Source: Trichobilharzia regenti
Lineage: Eukaryota; Platyhelminthes; Trematoda; Strigeidida; Schistosomatidae
DNA: 64,000 nt
Reading direction: 5' to 3'
Assembly (NCBI GenBank): GCA_944472135.2
Contig: OX235267.1
Coordinates: 22,551,452-22,615,451, forward strand
Shown: in pieces, positions 55,240 through 64,000 of the stretch
How the letters are laid out: the number at the start of each line of letters is the position of its first letter
How positions within the stretch are numbered: the stretch's first letter is position 1
The notes under the pieces: model-generated
What the model was told of the DNA's origin: nothing
Database searches by the model: none
Seen by the model: the letters and a program-made list of their open reading frames with translations, nothing else
Program-made: the position numbers and the translations under genes

Positions 55240-55940
55240 TTCCTACAGGAAAATAGAGCTTCTGCCGCACATCTCCATTGCATTAGGTTCTCAGCCGACG
55301 TTTTCATCTGGCTTCACAACTGCCCACATGCTTTCATCTCCTCTTCGCACCACCTACTCCATGTCACTCTCACACTGACGATCAATTCTCCGCTTCCAAT
55401 TCGGGCTCCACTTGGGTGATCGCCTGGCGTGTAATGTTACTTTAAAGGTATTCTCAGAGTTTGACCAATTCATCCTCATTTCTTCCTGCATATTTGTTGC
55501 GCAGTTGATTCCTGGTTGGTTCGTTGGTTCGTTCCCAGAGATCCCTGTTATTGATCTTGAGTATTGAGTGACGACAACTGTTGAAGAAGGTGTGTAGTTT
55601 GTTTGAAGTGCACTTCGTGACGCGGCGCCAAGTCTCTGATCCGTATAGTAGCACACTGGAGTTGAAAATCCGGGTCTTATTTTCATTTTCATGCTGAGTG
55701 CTGTTGATCTCCACACAGACTTGAGAGTAATGAAAGTCGGCCTTGGTTTCTTGATCCTCACTTTGATATCCTCATCAGTTCCGTCCACCTGTAGTTGATA
55801 CGATGCTTCCTAGGTAAGTAGGTGAAGGAGGTTGCTTCTTTCAGGTCTCTCCCATTAATGCTGACTGTTGTCTGTTGCTGCTGATCAGGAATCTTCATCA
55901 TTTCTGTCTTCTCTATGTTTACCTGAAGTTCCATTTTCTA
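55240..55940 (-). pseudogene. RTE-like retrotransposon fragment, old copy
   Basis: The minus frame at 55788-55354 reads DGTDEDIKVRIKKPRPTFIT and SVWRSTALSMKMKIR, the C-terminal region of the RTE family at 56385, with several shifts afterwards. Diverged more than the copy at 39285. Confidence 0.78.
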
Positions 55941-56129
55941 ATACCTTTTCTGTTAAATGTTTGCTTTTCAATTGCCTTATAAATATTATTTTTTTCATGA
56001 AATTCTCATTCATAGCATCTTACTAAACTTACTATTTCTTACTTGCTTTTAATCAAAGTATTCAAACGCTTTACAAAATAGACAAACTATTTTCTTGAAA
56101 TATTATTTTCCTGATGGGTGTCAACTAGT

Positions 56130-56325
56130 CCGCTGCCTAGGTCCAAGGCTTTCTGTCGATTGCCTTCAAACAGCTAATATCAACAATTTAAAGTGCAGCG
56201 TGACGGCGAGCCACCTAGAACGGTGGTTACCTTACAAATCTGACTGGTAGATTTCAGTCTGCACCAAACAAAAGGACTAGACACATTACACTAGTTGCTA
56301 ACTAGTGCCCAACCAAAATAATATT
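56130..56325 (+). repeat. H2 SINE, 3' part
   Basis: cctaggtccaaggctttctgtcgattgcc, then aacggtggttacc and ctgcaccaaacaaaaggactagaca. It starts at the stem III/cleavage side of the hammerhead, so the ribozyme 5' half is missing. Confidence 0.65.
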
Positions 56326-56384
56326 TTTTCACTCAAAATTCAATACTCTTTATTAATCAAATCGCCACTCTACGGATCATCATT

Positions 56385-57600
56385 GAACAAAGCTTGGAAC
56401 GGCAGTCACCTCTCTATCTCAACTTCATCGACTTCGAGAAGGCCTTCGACAGCGTCGATCGAGAGGTGATTTGGCAACTACTTCGTTACTACGGGGTGCC
56501 ATCGACAATTAAACATCTCATCCAACAGCTATACGACAATGCTGCATGCCAAGTAATCCACAACGGGAAACTTACGGAAGCCTTCGAAGTGAGGACGGGA
56601 GTGAGACAAGGCTGCCTAGTATCGCCAATGATTTTCCTGATTGCAATAGATTGGATAATGCGACAGACAGTGGCGGCAATGAGGAAACAGGCATAAAATG
56701 GACTCACACAAAACAAGAACTTGGAGGATCTGGACTTCGCCGATGATATATGTCTGATTTCCCACAAACTGGAAGATATGCAAGTGAAAAGCAACAAGCT
56801 GGAAGAAGAAGCATCCAGAGAAGATAAGACTTCAGGTGAACATAGATAAAACAGAGGTGATGAAGATTCCTGGCCAACACCAACAGCAACAACAACAACA
56901 ACAGACAACAATCAGCCAGCATAAATGGGAGGAACCTGAAAGAAACAACCTCCATCACCTAACTATCCACCTACCTGGAAAGCATCGTTTGAACTACAGG
57001 GGGACGGAACTGATGAAGATATCAAAGCCAGAATCGGAAGAGCAAGACAAGCTTTCATTACTCTCAAGTCTGTGTGGAGGTCAACAGCACTCAGCATCAA
57101 AAATAACATCCGGATTTTCAACTCCAATATGAAGTCAGTGATATTATACGGATTAGAGACTTGGCCAGCGCATCATAAAGAGCATCTCGAAGAAACTTCA
57201 GACCTTCATTAACAGTTGTCTTCGCTCAATACCACTCAAGATCAGATGGTCGGCCAGAAAAGATCAGCAGCACAGAGATCTTTAGCAATGAGCAAACCAA
57301 CCAGGTACCTATTGTGCAAAAAATAGGCAGGAAGAAATGGAGATGGATTGGCTATACGCTGAGGAAACCATCAAGTGACATCACTAAACAAGCCATCGCT
57401 GGGGTGGAACCCGAAAGGGAAGTGGCGAGTCAGTTGGTCGTCAGTGCAAGGGTGACTTGGAGGAGGTCATGTGAAGAGGAGATGAAAGCATGTGGGCAGA
57501 CTTGGAGAGGGGTGAAAAAGTTGTCAGAAAACCGAAGGCAATGGAGATGCGCAGCTGAAGCCCTATGTTCCTCTAGGAATTAAAGGATATAATAATAATA
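56385..57600 (+). pseudogene. RTE-like retrotransposon, reverse transcriptase to 3' end
   Basis: LNFIDFEKAFDSVDREVIW, VIHNGKLTEAFEVRTGVRQG and CLVSPMIFLIAIDWIM are open (56394-56690). After a frame change LEDLDFADDICLISHKLEDM carries the catalytic box. A (CAA)n stretch follows, then KARIGRARQAFITLKSVW, LYGLETW-type and RWRCAAEALC-type blocks with several stops. It ends at aaaggatataataataataattc. The endonuclease is lost. In the intron before annexin exon 8, same strand. Confidence 0.87.
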
Positions 57601-57689
57601 ATTCAATACTCTTTACGCATAACTTTCCGTGTAAGTATTTAAGTTAATTCACACATTTTTGTTTCTTATATTCCCTGCCTATTATATAG

Positions 57690-57765
57690 ACACATGATAA
57701 ACATGTAAAGGAATACATCCTACAGGAAACATCTGGTGGGTTACGTGATGTTCTTACAGAAATAT
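57690..57765 (+). CDS. Annexin gene, exon 8 (end of repeat 3)
   Basis: Acceptor CTATTATATAG, donor ATAT|GTAAGT. Phase 0 in, one base out. It encodes THDKHVKEYILQETSGGLRD then VLTEI, a clear match to the annexin repeat end (I..ETSGxLxxALLAI). The acidic residue that caps a type II calcium site is retained (QETSG), though its partner GxGT loop is gone. Confidence 0.93.
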
Positions 57766-58249
57766 GTAAGTGTAGTGCCTACTACCTTTTTTTCCATTTT
57801 TAAATTGAATGAAAACAATTCCATTGTTTTAGCTGGTTGATTGTTAAGGCTACACGAAATACCTAAAAAAAAGTCTCGTTAACTTGACAAACTAATTAAC
57901 TGAAGCTGCATTACAAAGTGTTCATCAGTACAATTCCATTATGCATAAAATTTATTTCGTTCACATAGCATCTACTATTAATACATGCAATCACTAGTTC
58001 CACAGATATGGAAAATGCTACTACCAATCAAATCAAGAGATAAAAAATAATGGAGTTATACAAACGAACTTCGAAAGTTGTGTGAGTAATTTGATATGTT
58101 TATGGGCAATACATTGTACTCGAAACATCATCAGTAAATATTATTGTATAACACTGTGAAACTTTATCAAAATGAATTTTACTCATAATGGAATTCTTTT
58201 CTACCACAGTGTCCAAGTTCTGTTGTTATTTTCATCAGTACCATACCTT
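57766..58249. other. Annexin intron, nothing assigned
   Basis: No feature seen. Confidence 0.4.
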
Positions 58250-58490
58250 TTTTAAAATTCTTCTACGTTCCCAGTGGAACATAGGACTTCAAGACAGAGG
58301 CTTGAAGTTTCTGTAGCAGTAGTGATTATTTTAACAGGGTGGGGTTGCTAGCCTCATGCCCAACCTTCCCTCTCTACTAGTCTTGTTACTGGCTTAGTGA
58401 GGTAAGGGAGTGCGTCGGCTGGGGATAGAACCCCGAACTACCTGAGTGGTTGGCTAGCATTTTACCGCTGTGCCACCAAAGCTGAGCAAT
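58250..58490 (-). repeat. Family T tRNA-derived SINE
   Basis: On the plus strand ttcccagtggaacataggactt...caaccttccctctctactagtcttg...ggatagaaccccgaac and an inverted head gtgccaccaaagc; aligns with 54330-54562 end to end. Confidence 0.82.
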
Positions 58491-59234
58491 ATTAAGGTAA
58501 ATAAATATGAAATACAGGCAGGACAATATATTCCCTCTGTAGTATTTACAAGCAGTTTGACCCTTAGCTAATAATCACATCACAAGCATACATGTAGCTG
58601 ATGCACCATTTTGAGATGAAATATTGAACGTCTTTAAAAAAATTAATCTCACAGGAAAGCAAAACTAATCACCTATCTACTCCTACCTCTTGTGATATTC
58701 ATTCAGATACTTCAAAGAGGCTATATTTAACTAGTTGAATTTTGCTTAAAAATTTATTCAAATATAAATTTGGCGCATTAGAGGCACTAAGATACGCGTC
58801 ACAGAAAATCTGCCTGGATACCCAGACCAAAGCAGATGGTTGACTTGACTTGAAGTCTCATCCATAGAGCAGTGCAGAAGCATTGAGAGGTGAATTCCCG
58901 TAGTTCCTGATGATTGAAACAGGTTCATGCGCCATTCAATTCTCTCGGATTCTGGAGCTCATGTGCTACATAGGCTTGGAATTAGGGTTTTTCAGTTTCC
59001 TTAGGTGGATCAGGACATCCACTAGTCCGATTGTAAGCGACAGATGTCCGCAATCATCCCTTCACTTTTATGAGGAAAAACCTCACCAAGTGAAAGGAGG
59101 ACTTACCTGGCCGAGTCTTTGGATGCCACACGGCAATATACTAGAATTTACTTGTGTCATATCCAACTCATATACATTCATGGTTTTGGTATGTGTTTCT
59201 GAAGATTGTTACTGTTTTACTACTTTTATCCCAG
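58491..59234. other. Annexin intron, nothing assigned
   Basis: The long plus frame beginning 58910 is intronic except where it runs into exon 9. Confidence 0.45.
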
Positions 59235-59347
59235 ACGATTATTCGGTTGACAAGCCGATGTATTTTGCAAGTATATTTCACAATGAATTAAATAAAACAA
59301 AGCCGAATGAACTGAAAATTCAGCGCCTACTAATTTTACGTTCAGAA
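59235..59347 (+). CDS. Annexin gene, exon 9 (repeat 4, first half)
   Basis: Acceptor TTTTATCCCAG, donor GAA|GTAAGA. It takes one base (T+AC = Tyr) and ends in phase 0. DYSVDKPMYFASIFHNELNK then TKPNELKIQRLLILRSE aligns with annexin repeat 4 (AYFAERLYxAMKGxGTDDxTLIRIIVSRSE). The hydrophobic frame and the terminal RSE are conserved while GxGTDD is replaced by TKPNE. Confidence 0.85.
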
Positions 59348-60217
59348 GTAAGAATTTATATATAATATGTCATATACTTGGTATTCAGTTGTTGGGCCAT
59401 TTACGACAAGTTAGATTAAAATTTTGTTAGGTGGAGAATGTGTGTATATCTTTATGTTAACCAGTTCAATGCCGAAAGCACTAACCCAGCTAATGTACAT
59501 CTTCATAACCTTTTCTTGAATAAATTAACAATAAATTGTCTCCAGTGCTAAAAAATGTTGGACATATATATACATAAGCGTGGTTATAAGTAGTCTGTCC
59601 AGAAATAAGAAGTCACAGAGAGGGTTTAAACCCCATTAGCTGGTTGATATCTCCTAGGCAGAAATAAATGAGTGAATTTAATTAACCCCTGCTCACACAA
59701 GTACCAATTATTTATTTAAAGAAAAAAGGTCTCTTTCTCTGTGAGTACACATGACAGCCTAATTAAAGTTAGTCTGTATATGATAGACTACTGAGATAAA
59801 CAAAAACATTTGAAATGAAGTTTCTCTAAGTCATTGTGCATAGCTGTGAAATACCATGTCAACTGGAGTCAATCTGTGGGTTAATTTCCATCAGTGTGAA
59901 ATGACGCTAGTCATAGAATATAAGTTAATCAGACTCGGAAAATGTCAACTACAATGATTCACCTCATTGGCTGAATCCTAACACGTTCAACATAAGACCT
60001 AATGATTTTGATCAGGATCCAGTATACAGTTGTGCTTGTACACAGCTGATCCTGGGCTATAAGTTCGTAGACATTTAACACGTTATAATTTTTTACCGGG
60101 AAAATTCAGTTACTAACCACTGAAGGTCGGATGAGTGGCAATTATTCACGGGTGGAAGTGAAGGAAGGAAGGACTACTAAATTCTGCGTATTTGTTGGCA
60201 AATTACATAATAGGTAG
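59348..60217. other. Annexin intron, nothing assigned
   Basis: No repeat or exon seen. Confidence 0.4.
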
Positions 60218-60319
60218 TTCTACATTCCAAAATTCGTGGACATGTGTTTCCGAAGAGTTTCAAAAGAAGGGAAAGAATCTATATCTTGTACTTTATTTTC
60301 AACGATTTGCTGGTTGTGA
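60218..60319 (+). CDS. Annexin gene, proposed last exon (end of repeat 4)
   Basis: Acceptor ATAATAGGTAG; in the required phase 0 it gives FYIPKFVDMCFRRVSKEGKE then SISCTLFSTICWL and a TGA. FVDMCFRRxxKEGK resembles the F..xYGK.L block after RSE. A second frame over the same bases (SWTCVSEEFQKKGKNLYL, then FAGCDESCSTNLC, stop at 60377) also looks annexin-like (GDYExxLxxLC), so a small indel or another acceptor may be involved. With the phase-0 reading the ten exons total 1095 nt, 364 residues. Confidence 0.42.
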   Translation, partial: FYIPKFVDMCFRRVSKEGKESISCTLFSTICWL

Positions 60320-60662
60320 CGAAAGCTGTTCCACTAATTTGTGTGCAGAACAGATTATAAGATTACACAGGTTTTAAAAAACGTGTATATATATATACGT
60401 GATATAAATAAGAAAACCTGCGTGGAAGGTCATCTGAACTAACTCTCTGAAGATGCTGTCCAAGGAAACGTGTACTACTGCTCTGGAAAGAAAGAATAGA
60501 CGAGACAAGGAATGGTTCTAAAAGGACACCTGAAAGCTGATAGAAGAGAGGAGGATGGTGAAAGAGAAGATGATTCAACGTAAAGATGGACAATAGAAAG
60601 GAGTAGTTATGTTTTACGGGTTGATCACGGATTGATATCAGTTAGAGAACCATTGAAAACCA

Positions 60663-60720
60663 GGTAGTACTGGACAGCTGCTGTTTCATCCTAGTTTGGG
60701 AATCATCGGCAGTACGCACC
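60663..60720 (-). ncRNA. Hammerhead-like motif in SINE unit 1
   Basis: Minus strand: stem I GUACUG/CAGUAC, core CCGAUGA (U4 to C), stem II UCC/GGA with a U-U mismatch at its base, GAAA, stem III ACAGC-A-GCUGU, cleavage triplet GUC. The U4 and stem II changes predict weak or no activity. Unit 2 carries the same at 61057-61114. Confidence 0.55.
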
Positions 60721-61056
60721 CACTGGGTTTCGAACCCGGGACCTTCCGGTTACAAGGCAAGCTCGTATACCATTCAGCCACTGGGACCCGATTCAATGGC
60801 TCGTGAATTCTAACTTCTACTAATTCGTGATTTAGCGCGACCCCAACCATTGTCGTTGGTGGGACATCCATCCACACACGTGACATCTAGTTGGACCTCA
60901 CTGGTCACGACTTCTCACTAGAACTCAGGAAACTCCAACCTGTAGCAAGTCACTAGCGAGCATCAGATTAACTTTCTATAGTTTGGTTTGTAAGGATTAG
61001 TTATGTTTTACGGGTTGATCACGGATTGATATCAGTTAGAGAACCATTGAAAACCA

Positions 61057-61114
61057 GGTAGTACTGGACAGCTGCTGTTTCATCCTAGTTTGGGAATCAT
61101 CGGCAGTACGCACC
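61057..61114 (-). ncRNA. Hammerhead-like motif in SINE unit 2
   Basis: Same sequence as 60663-60720, with the same core change. Confidence 0.55.
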
Positions 61115-61542
61115 CACTGGGTTTCGAACCCGGGACCTTCCGGTTACAAGGCAAGCTCGTATACCATTCAGCCACTGGGACCCGATTCAATGGCTCGTGA
61201 ATTCTAACTTCTACTAATTCGTGATTTAGCGCGACCCCAACCATTGTCGTTGGTGGGACATCCATCCACACACGTGACATCTAGTTGGACCTCACTGGTC
61301 ACGACTTCTCACTAGAACTCAGGAAACTCCAACCTGTAGCAAGTCACTAGCGAGCATCAGATTAACTTTCTATAGTTTGGTTTGTAAGGATTAGTTATGT
61401 TTTACGGGTTTATCACGGTTGGGGTCGCGCTAAATCACGAATTAGTAGAAGTTAGAATTCACGAGCCATTGAATCGGTCCCAGTGGCTGAATGGTATACG
61501 AGCTTGCCTTGTAACCGGAAGGTCCCGGTTCGAAACCCAGTG

Positions 61543-61600
61543 GGTGCGTACTGCCGATGATTCCCAAACTAGGATGAAACAGCAGCTGTCCAGTACTACC
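61543..61600 (+). ncRNA. Hammerhead-like motif in inverted SINE copy
   Basis: Same sequence on the plus strand (gtactgccgatga...ggatgaaac...gctgtccagtac). A transcript through the whole array would contain sense and antisense versions, able to pair with each other. Confidence 0.55.
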
Positions 61601-63566
61601 TGGTTTTCAATGGTTCTCTAACTGATATCAATCCGTGATCAACCCGTAAAAAATAGAAAGGAGTGCTAGAAGAGACAAAACACCATTCCACGACATAGTG
61701 GATAGCAACTGAAGCAGAACAGGCTGGCTGCAGGTAAAAGAGACCTTAGAACATTATATCAGAAAACCAGGTCTCTATCCGGGAAGACAGCAACCCAGAT
61801 GATGGAACCAATAGGAGATGTTCAATGGAACCTAATTATTGGTGAGGAGAAACAAATAAAACAATGGGCTGATCATTTCAAAGGACTCTTGAATCCATGA
61901 ATAATTCCCATTCGAACATTAGTAAACAGAAGACAAGGTGTCTTCTGACTCTTGAATCAACTACAACCTGCAACTCTCCCAGAAATACCACTACGCATAG
62001 CACGCACAGAACTGTCTGCCAGTGAACACCAATCCTCCAACGAATGCAGAAATCTTGAGTGTGATAAAGCTACTGAAGAATAAAAGATGCACTGGATGTA
62101 GAATTTTTCCCCACCGGAACAAGCTGGATTCAGGAAAAATAAATAATGTCCTGATTAAATTGCGACTCGACGCATCATTATTGAACAAAGCTAAGAATGG
62201 AAGTCAAACATCTCTCAATCTCAACTTCATCAACTTTGAAAAGGCCTTCCAAAGCGTTGACCGAGAAGTAATATGGAAACTGCTTCAACACTACCGCGTG
62301 CAATGCTCAAGTCTTTGTCGACCTCATTCAACAGCTCGCTAATACAACAATGGTGCGTGTCAGGTGATCCACAAAGGAAAACTCAGCGAAGCCTTTGAAG
62401 TGAATACAGGAGTAAGACAAGGCTATCTGACTATTATCACCGATGATATTCTTAATTGCAGTAGACTGGATCATGCGTCAGACTGTGCACAGGGAGTGAG
62501 AAGGCAGGTATGCATTGCAATGATCGATAAGAAGACTCTGGAAAATCTGGATTCCTCATGTGGATGATTTATGCTTAATGTCACATAAACTCGGAGAATT
62601 TCAGGCGAAAGTCAACAATCTGACTAAAGTGGCTGGCAGACAGCGGAGACAGCACTCCAGGTGAACATATAGAAGACGCAGGTGATGAAGATAATCAACC
62701 AAAGAACAGCAACAACAACAACAACCAGCGCCAATCACCATCATCAGGAGAGATTTGACAGAGGCTACTTCCTTTAGTTAGCCAACTAGGAAGCACAGTT
62801 TCAACCGTAGGTGGAACGGATGAAGATGTCAGCCAGCCAGCCAGAATCGGAAAGGCATGCAAGACACGCCTTCATCACTCTGAAATCAGTCTCGAAATCT
62901 TCTGCCTCACGAAGCCAGCATGTGGGAGAACATTCGGATTCTATTCAACAACACTGTGAAGTCAGTCAATTCTTCTATACGGGTCAGAAACTTGCACTGT
63001 GTGTCAAGAAAGGGGTTTTCAATAGGCTAGTGCAGAGTCTTATCAACAGTTCTTTTCACTGGCTTCATAATGAAGATCGAATGGCAGGCTAGAAAGAAAT
63101 GGTGGAAAAATCCACTAAGAAACTATCGTTCAACAAATATATCGGATAAAATGGAGACGCATGGAGCATACATTGATGAGGTCATCGAATGACATTACGC
63201 GCCAGGCCATCGCTCAAGTGGAACCCGAATGGGAAGCGAAAAGTGGGTCGTCAGTGCGAGAATGAAATGGAGGACATCGTTTGGGAAGGTACAGAGAGGT
63301 TATGGTCAATCGTCGACCAAGCTAAAGAGGGCAGCAGAGAGTAGGACAAAGTGGAGTTGTATTGTTTAAGCCTCACCCTCCCAACAGAACTCAAAGGAAT
63401 AATAATAAAAATACAACCTAAAGTATACGATAATATCAATGAAAACTGTTATTCGATTCACGTAAAGATCGTCATTACAAATGAAATTTCCAAACCCACT
63501 CTTTAACATTATACTATTTTAACTAATAGATTTAGATATGATAGAGAAGATTTGTAGCTCAGGTGG

Positions 63567-63940
63567 ATGATTTTGATGTGGTTTTGTTCTCTGAGCTGGA
63601 TGTTTAGTTTGCGAAGCTTTCATCACCTTACTGGGTGACATCTTCAGCGCATACTTCAATTTGAAGTGAGCTTTTAGATTTCTCCACGAGTTTATTAATC
63701 ATCTCTCCTGGTGACCTTGGACGTGATTGGTTGATTGTGTGTTTTCACACCTTCTAGGTTACTTGCATTCGAACAGGTTGTTTCTTTGACTTGAACTTTG
63801 AACCTTTGTGTATGAAGTTTCTTCCTTATTGGTTGATAACTTTTGTCTATCTCGATGTGTCTATTGATTGATGATTCACTGGAATGCCAAGCTTCTAAAA
63901 ATTCTCTAGCATTCTTGTTATTTCCTTTGTCAACTACGGA
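63567..63940 (-). pseudogene. Penelope-like element, end of GIY-YIG region
   Basis: The minus frame reads VDKGNNKNAREFLEAW and SSINRHIEIDKSYQPIRKK and matches 1156-1460, including the non-coding block gttctctgagctggatg...catcttcagcgcatacttc. It is cut at about 63933 by an inverted copy, so the YIG core is missing. Confidence 0.82.
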
Positions 63941-63941
63941 C

Positions 63942-64000
63942 ATCAATTCGACTGGGACAACGTTCAAATATTAGACAAAGGAAATAACAAGAATGCTAGA
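63942..64000 (+). pseudogene. Penelope-like element, opposite orientation (cut by window end)
   Basis: The plus strand reads HQFDWDNVQILDKGNNKNAR, the same protein segment as on the minus strand to its left. Positions 63974-64000 are the exact reverse complement of 63907-63933. Confidence 0.8.

Larger units (their letters stand above)
60592..61664. repeat. Tandem and inverted H1 SINE array with 13-bp target duplication
   Basis: Unit 1 (60604-60997) and unit 2 (60998-61391) are 394-bp direct repeats that look identical. A third copy begins directly (61392-61412), then switches to inverted orientation and runs to 61651. aatagaaaggagt flanks the array at 60592-60604 and 61652-61664. Each unit holds an A box, a B box (ggttcgaaaccc) and a hammerhead-like segment. 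Confidence 0.9.
60420..63420 (+). mobile_element. RTE-like retrotransposon, interrupted by a SINE array
   Basis: Decayed coding sequence is readable on both sides of the SINE array (60605-61651). Before it there is an Arg/Lys-rich stretch typical of the region preceding the reverse transcriptase. After it come NPPTNAEILSVIKLLKNKRC (62025), LNFINFEKAFQSVDREVIWK (62220), VIHKGKLSEAFEVNTGVRQG (62364) and the C-terminal region (62820-63380), with many stops. It ends in aataataataaaaatac. The catalytic YADD box is not intact. Closest to the fragment at 35990. Confidence 0.82.

Noticed and set aside
58910..59234. Upstream part of the 151-codon frame ending at 59365
   Set aside because: Only the segment after the acceptor at 59234 aligns with annexin; the rest is intron that happens to be open.
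60686..60886. 66-codon minus frame, repeated identically at 61080-61280
   Set aside because: It lies inside the tRNA-derived SINE units and overlaps their B box and hammerhead segment; repetition reflects the SINE duplication and not a protein.
1..64000. CRISPR arrays, operons, bacterial promoters
   Set aside because: Nothing of the kind is present; the direct repeats seen are LTRs, SINE units, the 192-bp block or microsatellites, and the genes are intron-bearing eukaryotic genes.

Overview
This window looks like a piece of a Schistosoma (blood fluke) chromosome. It is AT-rich and intron-rich, and packed with repeat families typical of schistosomes: tRNA-derived SINEs with embedded hammerhead ribozyme motifs (Sm-alpha type), CsRn1/Boudicca-like and BEL/Pao-like LTR retrotransposons, RTE-like and CR1/jockey-like non-LTR elements, Penelope-like elements (PLEs) with a GIY-YIG nuclease, and a Merlin DNA transposon. 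Introns of 31-38 bp in two units also fit. The family calls come from my own translation and motif reading; no database was searched.

Layout. 1-12.0 kb is a nested retrotransposon cluster: the 3' end of a BEL/Pao element (+), a decayed CR1-like element (+) interrupted by a PLE (-), and a CsRn1-like gypsy element (-, 2781-11968) that contains a gag-only BEL/Pao element (-, 3601-7563). 12.0-19.8 kb is mostly intergenic, with an inverted pair of an unidentified repeat, a CR1/jockey-like fragment, an internally deleted LTR element and an RTE-like reverse transcriptase. 19.86-21.0 kb holds a small intact minus-strand gene for a FAR1/WRKY-GCM1-type zinc-finger protein with two tiny introns and a poly(A) signal. 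21.5-24.3 kb holds a CR1-like element and a Merlin transposon. 24.3-35.7 kb is mainly unassigned sequence with SINEs, a solo LTR with a perfect 5-bp target duplication, and retroelement scraps.

35.8-60.3 kb is a host gene on the plus strand: an annexin spread over about ten exons and 24.5 kb. Eight exons are linked by consistent splice phases and together cover the four annexin repeats. A 17-nt micro-exon and a hydrophobic first exon join in phase upstream, and a final exon is proposed. None of the four repeats keeps a canonical GxGT calcium loop. Its introns are filled with RTE, CR1, PLE and SINE copies and two large inverted repeats. 60.4-63.4 kb is an RTE-like element carrying a 1-kb palindromic SINE array flanked by a 13-bp target duplication. 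The window ends in two PLE copies meeting head to head.

The host content is therefore two genes, the annexin and the FAR1-like gene. Almost everything else is mobile DNA in layers, and the nesting orders several insertions in time.
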